A stretch of 5,867 nucleotides of DNA, from positions 1-5,867 of the forward strand of contig JAOAJJ010000079.1 of NCBI GenBank assembly GCA_026414245.1, read 5' to 3'. Made by a program: the position numbers and the translations under genes. The notes beneath the pieces were generated by a model, which saw only the letters and a list, made by a program, of their open reading frames with translations, made no database searches and was not told where the DNA came from. Source of the DNA: Candidatus Bathyarchaeota archaeon (GTDB lineage Archaea; Thermoproteota; Bathyarchaeia; Bathyarchaeales; DTEX01). This document shows positions 1 through 5,640 of this stretch, one piece after another; positions within the stretch are counted from its first letter, which is position 1; each line of letters opens with the position of its first letter.

Positions 1-490
1 CGAAGCCTTCAACCTCGAGAAGCCATACTGCTTCAGGCATACCTAAATCCATCCATAAAACATCCCTAACCCTTCTAACATGTTTCGCTGCCAAAACAGC
101 TGCTCCACCCGTAAACGCCGCGTAGGCTGCGCCATGCTCCATCATAGCTCTCCTTGTTCGCTCCCCCATACCACCCTTACCAATTATCAGCCTAACCCCA
201 AGGCTCTTAATAACTTCATGCTCAAATTCCTCCATACGCATACTGGTTGTCGGACCAGCCGCCACTATAACCCATTCGCCGTTAACCCTTTTCGCCAGGG
301 GGCCGCAGTGAAAGAGCGCTAAACCTTCAAGGTTAAAGGGGGGCTTCCTGGACTCCGCTAAATATTGATGAATTCTTTTATGCGCTGCGTCGCGCGCTGT
401 AACCAGAGTCCCAGTGATATAAGTTATGTCGCCGACGCGTAGCCTGCGAACATCACTCTCCGAGAGGGGGGTTCTAAGATTGAAAATCAT
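1..490 (-). CDS. Fumarate hydratase class I, beta subunit (C-terminal domain), partial
   Basis: This is the separate C-terminal (beta) subunit of a class I, iron-sulfur fumarase, which interconverts fumarate and L-malate in the cytoplasm. L-tartrate dehydratase beta subunits look alike, so the substrate is not certain. I translated 163 residues from ATG at 488-490 to the window edge; family members are about 180-210 residues, so only the end is missing. Visible motifs are TARDAAHKRI at 31-40, with the conserved active-site histidine region, a CGPL segment at 62-65, GPTTSMRME at 79-87 and GKGGMG at 104-109. These are the family's signature blocks. The start is supported by AGAGG at 500-504, nine bases upstream, and by an in-frame stop at 527-529. 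The FeS-bearing alpha subunit is not upstream, where gins51 lies, so it must be downstream beyond the window or elsewhere. The 81-base gap to gins51 shows no convincing TATA box, so readthrough from the replication operon is possible. Confidence 0.92.
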   Translation of the reverse strand, partial: MIFNLRTPLSESDVRRLRVGDITYITGTLVTARDAAHKRIHQYLAESRKPPFNLEGLALFHCGPLAKRVNGEWVIVAAGPTTSMRMEEFEHEVIKSLGVRLIIGKGGMGERTRRAMMEHGAAYAAFTGGAAVLAAKHVRRVRDVLWMDLGMPEAVWLLEVEGF

Positions 491-571
491 GGGTATGCGC
501 CTCTGAAATCCCGAAATTTTACTCCGCTAACCGTTTAGGGATATTTCTCCTCTATCGATATTAAGTTTAAG

Positions 572-1123
572 TCATTGAACGTTAATTTCCATTGCTGCCC
601 CCTGCTTTATTAGAGCCTTAGCGTTCTCTTCTGGGAGCGTAGCTATGTCTTCGGGTTTAAATGGCCCATATATTTTCATGTCAACCCCAACTATTTGGGG
701 GATTTCTTTAATTATACGGACAACAATGAATCCTCCAGTCTCTCTAAAATTAGCCTTTCTTGGTCTCCGACCCTGCATTACGTCATCTAGCAATCTCTTA
801 TATGCTTCCACACATATCGATAGGCTGCTGTAAACCCCCTCTTCCTCCTCAGTTAACGCTGATAGCGGCACCACCTCGCCGCCGGCAGCCATATGTAGAA
901 TTTTATCGTATCTCATGCGGATTAGATCGTAGATCATCCTTTTAACGTTCTCTTCCTCGATCTGCAAGAGCCTGCCCCTTACGCTTTCCTCATCCATCAT
1001 GCGCCTTTCTTCACGGATTCTTCTCACGTAGTCAGCTAAGCGCACATAGAAGTCTTTAGGTAAGCTCTGTAAACCAGCGTTCTCTCTTTCCCTTCTCCAA
1101 GCCTCGAATAGCTCATCATACAT
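572..1123 (-). CDS. gins51: DNA replication complex GINS, Gins51 (Sld5/Psf1-like) subunit
   Basis: The product is a subunit of archaeal GINS, which joins MCM and a GAN/RecJ-like Cdc45 homologue in the replicative helicase complex. Numbering from ATG at 1121-1123 gives 183 residues. An alpha-helical A domain comes first (about 1-115, beginning MYDELFEAWRRE, with a LPKDFY segment near 22-27). A charged linker (GRRPRK) follows, then a small beta-rich B domain at the C terminus (about 133-180). That domain carries VGVDMKIYGPFKPEDIATLP and then the helix PEENAKALIK. The A-then-B order is what separates Gins51 from Gins23, where the order is reversed. A TTG three codons upstream (1130-1132) is in frame, but a GTGAT ribosome-site core sits directly beside it and is well spaced only for the ATG, so I prefer the ATG. 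That start overlaps the priS stop by 8 bases, which suggests coupled translation. It is the last gene of the replication run. Confidence 0.93.
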   Translation of the reverse strand: MYDELFEAWRRERENAGLQSLPKDFYVRLADYVRRIREERRMMDEESVRGRLLQIEEENVKRMIYDLIRMRYDKILHMAAGGEVVPLSALTEEEEGVYSSLSICVEAYKRLLDDVMQGRRPRKANFRETGGFIVVRIIKEIPQIVGVDMKIYGPFKPEDIATLPEENAKALIKQGAAMEINVQ

Positions 1124-2360
1124 GTTGATCAATCACTCTAGCAGCGTTCTTACATAAAAGGAGGATGACTGCTGAAAGCGGCAATACCGCCTTCTGCTTT
1201 TCGAAGGGTCCGAAAACATCGTCTCCCAGCCTAAAGGCGGGAGCCTCATCAACGTATACTTCAACCTCTCCACTCTTAAACGCCAAAGCCTCTCTAAGCG
1301 GGTCAAAATCCTCAATCCTGCTTATCGGAAAAGAAATCTTGAGTAGACCGGTCTTCCCATGCAATGTCCCGGGTAAGCGTATAAGCCTATGGACGTCGCT
1401 GGTGACAACAGTGTCAATTTTAGCGGACTGGAACGTGACACCATAATTAATGATTTTCCGCCAACCCTCCAGCCCCAAACCCTCAATCATATTCCAGGGT
1501 CCGTTCACCTTCCAGCTTGCCAAAATCTCATCCCGGTTAGCTAAAATCCTCTCAACCACTTTTTTCTTCAACCCAAGTTTCTTTAAATCTATATCTGTGG
1601 CTGTTAAAAGAAACTCGTATACGCCCCTCGCTGCGCGCCCACGCCAACCCGCATCGTTTAGGCTTGGGCCGGCGAGGAAAACTGTCTTTCCATCCCCTAT
1701 CTCCTCAAGCCCGTGGAAGACAGCGTCTATACCTGTTCCAGTCACATAGTCAACTATTTCTTTTCTGGCGTTTGAATCAAGGTTGAGAATATATTCGCTC
1801 TCCACTTGGACATGGTAGCCCCTGTGCCCGCTAAAAGAGCACTTTATTTCTTTGGGTGAAAAGCCTAAATCATCCATCAGCATATCCACCAGCTTTATCG
1901 TCTCGTTTCTCGCAGTCTCCAAGCATACTTCGCACAGCCAGGTTTTCTCATCGAAGCTTTCACCGCTGCAGGAGGGGCATTTTTCCGGAGCCTCCCCTCT
2001 ACCCTTAAAGCCGCACCCCCTACATGTCCAAGTATCATGCTTCTTATCGCATTTAGTCGGTATGTGGTCGGCGTCTATATCGAAGAATAAGTCTGATCCA
2101 AGCCACCCCTTCTCATCCATTTTTGCCTCCGGGACACTGTAGTAAGCTGCCGAGTAGTAAACGTTTGAGGGAACATTCTTCTTAATAAACTCTTTTAGGT
2201 CTTCAGGGTTTATGAAGCCTTTATGCCTAACCATAACCCCCTCTCTAAACATTGTGAAGCCGAACTCTCTACTCCCAATGGATTTCGGCACCTCGATCCT
2301 ATCAATATTCTCGTTATAGAATTTGGAGAAAGCTTCGCGGATAAACGTCAAGTTATCCAT
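1116..2360 (-). CDS. priS: DNA primase small (catalytic) subunit PriS
   Basis: PriS is the catalytic subunit of the archaeal/eukaryotic primase and synthesises RNA or DNA primers together with PriL. The protein has 414 residues, longer than the roughly 330-350 of Pyrococcus-type PriS. Metal-binding catalytic aspartates are D94 and D96 in LFFDIDADHI (91-100). Motif II is SGHRGYHV (177-184). The third aspartate is D316 in the block ending RLIRLPGTLHGKTGL (325-339), which also holds the nucleotide-binding H334 and K336. Between motifs I and II lies a cysteine-rich stretch with C104, H108, C113, C116, C128, C131, C143 and C146. This could supply two zinc sites where the classical enzyme has one knuckle. 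ATG at 2358-2360 is preceded by AAGGATG about ten bases away. The gene starts nine bases after the priL stop and its own stop overlaps gins51. All catalytic residues are present, so I see no sign of inactivation. Confidence 0.96.
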   Translation of the reverse strand: MDNLTFIREAFSKFYNENIDRIEVPKSIGSREFGFTMFREGVMVRHKGFINPEDLKEFIKKNVPSNVYYSAAYYSVPEAKMDEKGWLGSDLFFDIDADHIPTKCDKKHDTWTCRGCGFKGRGEAPEKCPSCSGESFDEKTWLCEVCLETARNETIKLVDMLMDDLGFSPKEIKCSFSGHRGYHVQVESEYILNLDSNARKEIVDYVTGTGIDAVFHGLEEIGDGKTVFLAGPSLNDAGWRGRAARGVYEFLLTATDIDLKKLGLKKKVVERILANRDEILASWKVNGPWNMIEGLGLEGWRKIINYGVTFQSAKIDTVVTSDVHRLIRLPGTLHGKTGLLKISFPISRIEDFDPLREALAFKSGEVEVYVDEAPAFRLGDDVFGPFEKQKAVLPLSAVILLLCKNAARVIDQHV

Positions 2361-2369
2361 TATCTGTTT

Positions 2370-3479
2370 TCATCCTTCTTTAATTTCGTCGATTCTCTCT
2401 TCTTCACCCACTCTAAAAGACTTTGCCCTCCTAAGATAATAGGTTAATGGATGCCTAACCCTCCCACATAGATTATCCGCGCCCAGACAGAGACCATGGG
2501 TGCGCAACGTATCGCATTTGGGTGGAGTATACCTCGTCCTCGAACCCTTTTCACCAGCAATATGCTCAATTTGATATCGAGCTATCCTCTCATTGAAGTC
2601 GGGTGATTTCCGGAATAAATCAATTATCGCTTCAGGCTCCATCCCCACATTTAAGAGAAAAGATGTCAAAGCAAACCGTCCGGCGTGGGATACATGCCGT
2701 CCGGCTTTAATCGCGCTGTATAGCTCTCTCATGCAGGGTGGGAAAGCGTCGTCGATGACGCTTGAGGAGATTTGCTCAGGAGGAGCCTCCTTAATTTTCT
2801 CGGAGCATATCCGCTTAAGATCCTCCACGCGCTCCAAGACTCCTTCAGGGATCTTTGAGCTGACGCTAAGATTTATCTTGGATTCAATGTAGCGTCTTAC
2901 CTCTTCTTGGAGTAGGCGCGCAACATCCTGCTTAGATAAATATACTTCCCCGCCATGAACTAACCTATTTACCATCTTCCATTCTTTCTCATGGAATAAT
3001 GTTGCATTCTTTAGGTAGTCTATAAAGTTTAGAGCGAAGTCAAACTTCGTGAAGCTTATCTGCATGTTTAACGCCCTTATTCTCCAGCCGAATCTACCGG
3101 CTATATTAATGATTTTATCTTCCTTCTCAGTCCTGAGAAAACCGTAGGCTCTCCTAGCTTCGGCTAAGGCGTACCGACGCTTAACGTAGTCGTTGGCGAG
3201 AGCCGCCGCCAAAACTATTGCGGCTGGAAAAGAGAGTATTTCCACATATTCGCTATATTCATGCGGGTTATAACTTACTTCAGGCGGGTTCGTTGTTAAA
3301 GCCTCAATTATTCTCTTCTCAGCCCTCTCAAGCACAGGTTCGTAATCAGGGTTTAAAAGATGCTCTATTCTAAAGTCCAGCCTCCTCACTTCATCAGCGG
3401 CTTCGGGCATAAAAGGATACTTAACCAGATCACTTAGCGTAAGTATTCTTTCCCCCTCCATGTTTTCAGCGCTATTCAA
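2370..3479 (-). CDS. priL: DNA primase large subunit PriL (4Fe-4S)
   Basis: PriL is the non-catalytic partner of PriS; its C-terminal iron-sulfur domain is needed for primer initiation. The 369-residue protein has a helical N-terminal domain that contacts PriS (about 1-210) and a C-terminal cluster domain (about 240-345). The four expected cysteines are C249 in DAFPPCMREL, C322 in PPKCDTL, C331 in HGLCLG and C338 in NLCGR, followed by the HPLTYY segment usual in the family. Two starts are possible. TTG at 3477-3479 has GAGG at 3487-3490, seven bases upstream, and overlaps the pcn stop by 8 bases. ATG at 3459-3461 gives a protein six residues shorter that begins MEGERILTLSDL, lies 10 bases after pcn, and lacks a ribosome site. 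I use the TTG, with moderate certainty. It is the second gene of the operon; priS follows after nine bases. Confidence 0.94.
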   Translation of the reverse strand: MNSAENMEGERILTLSDLVKYPFMPEAADEVRRLDFRIEHLLNPDYEPVLERAEKRIIEALTTNPPEVSYNPHEYSEYVEILSFPAAIVLAAALANDYVKRRYALAEARRAYGFLRTEKEDKIINIAGRFGWRIRALNMQISFTKFDFALNFIDYLKNATLFHEKEWKMVNRLVHGGEVYLSKQDVARLLQEEVRRYIESKINLSVSSKIPEGVLERVEDLKRICSEKIKEAPPEQISSSVIDDAFPPCMRELYSAIKAGRHVSHAGRFALTSFLLNVGMEPEAIIDLFRKSPDFNERIARYQIEHIAGEKGSRTRYTPPKCDTLRTHGLCLGADNLCGRVRHPLTYYLRRAKSFRVGEEERIDEIKEG

Positions 3480-4227
3480 CCTCTATCCTCGGCGCCAGAA
3501 GATACACTAGCTTGCCATCATAACGCTGCCTAAAATCCAGGCGTAGCGGCATATCTGTTGAGAATTCAAGTGTAACAATGTCGGATGTGTCTGAAGCCGC
3601 CTTAACGATGTCTGCCAGATAGCTCAGGCTGAACGTAGCCTTTGAGGGCTCTGCAGCCTCTATTGATATCAGCGTATCATCGCCCTTTTTTATCTCTATC
3701 TCGGCTCCGGCAACATCGCCCCTAGCATTCATTATAAATTTTTCGCCGTCAGCCTCGATTCTAACGCTGTCGCTAACCATCTCAACGTCTTTCAGAATAT
3801 CGTTGAAGTCGCTGGATGTGAGAGTTACTTTCGCGTTAAACGCCAACTTGGGTTCAGGAACCTCCTCCTCACTCGCCTCAAGCACGGGCAGCGAAAACGT
3901 TCGAGTATATCGACCCTTTATTTTAACGAGAATTCGCCCGGACTCCTCATTCAAAGATAATTCAATAGTGTCGTCTTTACCAGCCCTCTTAATCAGCTTC
4001 TTAAGTTCATTGAGGTTGACGCATACTTTAGAGTCCCCTGCAGCCTCATACTCATCGAAGCTAGTTTTCCGCATCTCGAAGTCAACCATTGCCACGCGGG
4101 AGGGGTCCATGGCTCTAAGCCTTATTCCATCTAAACCAATCGTGAATGTTGCCTCATCCACAATTGTGGATAGCGCGTCTAAAACGCTCCTAAATGTTTT
4201 TGTATCTGAAATTCTAATCCTGAACAA
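3472..4227 (-). CDS. pcn: DNA polymerase sliding clamp (PCNA)
   Basis: PCNA forms a ring around DNA and tethers polymerase, ligase, FEN1 and other factors that carry PIP boxes. The 251-residue length is typical of archaeal PCNA. Two clamp domains are joined by the interdomain loop (about 118-128, rich in glutamate and proline). Family landmarks are GIRLRAMDPSRVAMVDF (34-50) in domain 1, the FSLSYLADIVKAA helix (199-211) in domain 2 and the C-terminal LAPRIEVE (244-251), part of the surface that receives PIP-box partners. Only one clamp gene is visible, so I cannot tell a homotrimer from one of several paralogues. The start is TTG at 4225-4227, in frame with MFRIRISD and set seven bases from a strong GGAGGT. 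It is the first gene of the replication run, with a likely promoter in the spacer just upstream. Confidence 0.96.
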   Translation of the reverse strand: MFRIRISDTKTFRSVLDALSTIVDEATFTIGLDGIRLRAMDPSRVAMVDFEMRKTSFDEYEAAGDSKVCVNLNELKKLIKRAGKDDTIELSLNEESGRILVKIKGRYTRTFSLPVLEASEEEVPEPKLAFNAKVTLTSSDFNDILKDVEMVSDSVRIEADGEKFIMNARGDVAGAEIEIKKGDDTLISIEAAEPSKATFSLSYLADIVKAASDTSDIVTLEFSTDMPLRLDFRQRYDGKLVYLLAPRIEVE

Positions 4228-4234
4228 TAGATTA

Positions 4235-4240
4235 ACCTCC
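4235..4240 (-). promoter_or_regulatory. Ribosome binding site of pcn (supports TTG start)
   Basis: GGAGGT on the minus strand, seven bases before the TTG at 4225-4227, matches the archaeal anti-Shine-Dalgarno complement. It is the main reason to accept a TTG start for pcn. It partly overlaps the self-complementary CCGCGG at 4239-4244. Confidence 0.75.
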
Positions 4241-4264
4241 GCGGCGGTGGCGTTTTCCTCACCA

Positions 4265-4280
4265 CTTTAAATTATTTCGC
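4265..4280 (-). promoter_or_regulatory. Candidate BRE/TATA promoter of the pcn-priL-priS-gins51 operon
   Basis: Reading the minus strand, GCGAAA (4275-4280, BRE-like) is followed by AATTTAAA (about 4266-4273, TATA-like). Spacing of about 25 bases predicts a transcription start near 4242-4245, giving a short leader that just contains the GGAGGT site. A second TATA-like element, TTATAAG at 4286-4292, lies upstream and would give a leader of about 35-40 bases. I cannot decide between them from sequence alone. Confidence 0.5.
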
Positions 4281-4343
4281 ACTCGCTTATAACCTTATTA
4301 TTTAGCTAATTTTAGGTGGAGAAGAGTGAGAGCTGCATTAAGT

Positions 4344-4387
4344 ATATTTCAAGTAGACAAAACCGCTTAAAATATTTGGAAGTAGAC
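4344..4387. repeat. Pair of short imperfect direct repeats
   Basis: The plus strand has ATATTTCAAGTAGAC at 4344-4358 and ATATTTGGAAGTAGAC at 4372-4387. They share ATATTT and AAGTAGAC, and the AAGTAGAC cores start 29 bases apart. They lie in the spacer upstream of pcn. They could be a tandem regulator-binding site or a chance duplication; I see only two copies. Confidence 0.45.
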
Positions 4388-4419
4388 TGTAAGAATTTAT
4401 TCACATCATGTAAACTTTA

Positions 4420-4431
4420 CCGCCATGGCGG
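4420..4431. repeat. 12-base perfect palindrome CCGCCATGGCGG
   Basis: CCGCCATGGCGG is its own reverse complement and stands out as a GC-rich block in an AT-rich spacer. It lies 54 bases past the methyltransferase stop and about 190 bases upstream of pcn. A dimeric DNA-binding protein could use it, or it could form a small hairpin at the 3' end of the methyltransferase message. There is no T-run after it on either strand, so a terminator role is not well supported. Confidence 0.5.
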
Positions 4432-4484
4432 ATATATGAGGAGGGAACAGTGATAACATTTTCGGGAGAAGCCAGCTCAACAAA

Positions 4485-5069
4485 CTAACTCTCTAACATT
4501 TTATACGCTAAGATTATTTGAGGGTTACGGGGAAGCCTGAATAAAAATCTTCTAACCCCATTTACAATTCTGGCCGCTCGTGGAAGATGGGTGGCGCTGA
4601 CAATGTTTACATTATAGCCGAGGCAGGTTAGATCCTGAACACTCCACTCACTTATGTGCCTTTCATATGGGTTTCCGTAAATTTTCCCTTGCGGCCAGTT
4701 TAACGGCGTTGAAACTATTATCGTTTTCCTGCTAACCCTCTCCAACTCCCTTAAGAGTTTATAGCCAGCATCCTTGGCTAGATGCTCTAAAATTTCACAT
4801 GCTAAACTTATATCCACGCATCTATCTTTCAGCGGAAGATGGGGGGCGTCTGCCATGATAAGGCCGCTATAAACCATGGTCCCGCATAGATTTTCTAGGT
4901 GAGGTCTCCAAATATCCACTCCAATTAAGTGGGGTGAACCCTTCTTCTTAGCCCTTAAGAGAAAACCCCATTCCCCACGGCCGCAACCAACGTCCAGTAT
5001 TGTGAGGTTATCTAGATTTCTTGGAAGAACCTCAAGCACATGCTTATTTAATAGATAATAGTGGGACAT
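4485..5069 (-). CDS. Class I SAM-dependent methyltransferase of unknown substrate
   Basis: The 194-residue protein has the Rossmann-like methyltransferase fold (Methyltransf_11/23 type). Motif I is ILDVGCGRGEWG (24-35), which binds S-adenosylmethionine. D52 in LIGVDIW is the likely ribose-binding acidic residue. D74-type contact is offered by MADAPHLPL (72-80), and CEILEHL (91-97) is the motif IV region. A later segment, STPLNWPQG followed by GNPYERHISEW (132-142), resembles methyltransferases often found with glycan or cell-surface genes, but no such genes are nearby, so the substrate stays open. There is no signal peptide or membrane segment, so a soluble cytoplasmic enzyme is expected. ATG at 5067-5069 has GAGGT at 5074-5078 and a good BRE/TATA element upstream, so it is probably transcribed separately from tfs. 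No link to replication is shown beyond position. Confidence 0.88.
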   Translation of the reverse strand: MSHYYLLNKHVLEVLPRNLDNLTILDVGCGRGEWGFLLRAKKKGSPHLIGVDIWRPHLENLCGTMVYSGLIMADAPHLPLKDRCVDISLACEILEHLAKDAGYKLLRELERVSRKTIIVSTPLNWPQGKIYGNPYERHISEWSVQDLTCLGYNVNIVSATHLPRAARIVNGVRRFLFRLPRNPQIILAYKMLES

Positions 5070-5103
5070 TAAAACCTCATATATTTATTTTGATTAAACC
5101 ACT

Positions 5104-5117
5104 CTTTATATATTTTC
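5104..5117 (-). promoter_or_regulatory. BRE/TATA promoter of the methyltransferase gene
   Basis: On the minus strand GAAAA (5113-5117, BRE-like) runs directly into TATATAAAG (5104-5112). The predicted transcription start is near 5080-5084, leaving a leader of roughly 10-15 bases that contains the GAGGT ribosome site. It is the clearest promoter in the window and lies in the 91-base gap after tfs. Confidence 0.65.
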
Positions 5118-5160
5118 AAACCTTTCCTCCAAGAAGAATGAGAGCACGTAAGTGAATGAA

Positions 5161-5508
5161 TTATGAGTATTCTCTAAACGTGTAGCTGCACCTCGTGCAC
5201 CTGAAGAATTGGGTTGACGATTCGTCAGCTCCCCTGGTTTGAACCTGCCAGACATATGCCAGATTATTTCCACATTTCGGGCACTCAACAGTGATTACTG
5301 GCAGGGTTTTCAGTTTCTGCTCCTTCTCTCCAATAACAACTATATTATCTTCGGGTTTAATCTCAGAAACCCTTCTAGATGGAGAGAAAATCGGAGTCTC
5401 CATCTGCTTTTCGTAGCCGCACTTCTGGCATATGAGGAAAGCCTCCTTTAAATCCTTCTTGCGTTTCATAACTAGTCTAGTTCCACAGTTCGGACAGAAC
5501 TCTATCAC
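5161..5508 (-). CDS. tfs: Transcription factor S (TFS), RNA polymerase cleavage factor
   Basis: TFS is the archaeal counterpart of TFIIS: it enters the RNA polymerase funnel and stimulates cleavage of backtracked transcripts. Numbered from the longer form (GTG at 5521-5523, 120 residues), an N-terminal zinc ribbon uses C10, C13, C32 and C35. A flexible linker spans about 40-78. The C-terminal ribbon uses C81, C84, C109 and C112, with the catalytic acidic pair D100-E101 in QTRGADESST. That pair argues for an active cleavage factor and against an inhibitory paralogue. The end reads CSYTFREYS where CGYTWREY is more usual. I chose the inner GTG at 5506-5508 (115 residues, opening IEFCPNCG after the initiator). 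It fits the family's short N terminus and has GGAGAGGG five bases upstream, whereas the outer GTG has only a weak AGG. It diverges from the MBL hydrolase gene. Confidence 0.93.
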   Translation of the reverse strand: MIEFCPNCGTRLVMKRKKDLKEAFLICQKCGYEKQMETPIFSPSRRVSEIKPEDNIVVIGEKEQKLKTLPVITVECPKCGNNLAYVWQVQTRGADESSTQFFRCTRCSYTFREYS

Positions 5509-5513
5509 GATTT

Positions 5514-5521
5514 CCCTCTCC
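5514..5521 (-). promoter_or_regulatory. Ribosome binding site deciding the tfs start
   Basis: GGAGAGGG on the minus strand lies five bases before GTG at 5506-5508. If this site is used, the GTG at 5521-5523 is not the initiator and the protein has 115 residues. Confidence 0.5.
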
Positions 5522-5569
5522 ACGCTGCCTTTTTACCTTTAGTTCCCTTTTAAGAAAGATATAAGGATG

Positions 5570-5583
5570 CTTTTAAACTTTCC
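5570..5583 (-). promoter_or_regulatory. Candidate BRE/TATA promoter of tfs
   Basis: On the minus strand GGAAAG (5578-5583, BRE-like) is followed by TTTAAAAG (5570-5577, TATA-like). The predicted transcription start is near 5545-5550, giving a leader of about 40 bases to the inner GTG. CTTATATC at 5559-5566 is a weaker alternative that would shorten the leader. Confidence 0.55.
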
Positions 5584-5628
5584 CCCATGCATATTTTAGT
5601 CTAATCTTCATAATAATATTAATGTTAA

Positions 5629-5634
5629 GGGGGC
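5629..5634 (+). promoter_or_regulatory. Ribosome binding site of the MBL-fold gene (supports TTG start)
   Basis: GGGGGC lies six bases before TTG at 5641-5643. An in-frame stop (TAA, 5626-5628) just upstream means translation in this frame cannot begin earlier, so the TTG is well supported. Confidence 0.55.
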
Positions 5635-5640
5635 GAATAT

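Noticed and set aside
80..322. Open frame of 80 codons on the plus strand near the left edge
   Set aside because: It is opposite the fumarase beta subunit, whose signature motifs are continuous across the same bases.
491..571. TATA-like stretches such as TTAATAT in the gap before the fumarase gene
   Set aside because: None combines a BRE-like element with suitable spacing to the ATG at 490, so I did not call a promoter.
1165..2142. Several plus-strand open frames of about 90-100 codons opposite priS
   Set aside because: They mirror the coding pattern of priS, show no recognisable domain and have no clear ribosome sites.
3803..4270. Open frame of 155 codons on the plus strand, antisense to pcn
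   Set aside because: It lies almost wholly opposite a confidently identified PCNA gene, its product resembles no family I know, and it is rich in serine and leucine, as expected of a shadow frame.
4395..4412. C-box-like ATGATG on the minus strand, considered as a C/D box guide RNA
   Set aside because: No matching D box (CTGA) or second box pair lies at the right spacing.
4420..4431. Palindrome CCGCCATGGCGG as a transcription terminator of the methyltransferase
   Set aside because: Archaeal termination usually depends on T-runs, and none follows the palindrome on the minus strand. It is recorded as a repeat only.
4450..4488. Tiny plus-strand frame starting GTG behind a GAGGAGGG ribosome-like site
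   Set aside because: It encodes only 12 residues before TAA and runs into the opposite-strand methyltransferase stop. The purine-rich run alone is not enough to call a gene.
5113..5160. Pyrimidine-rich tract after the tfs stop as a terminator
   Set aside because: The T-residues are interrupted (TTCTTCTT) and there is no run of five or more, so support is too weak to list.
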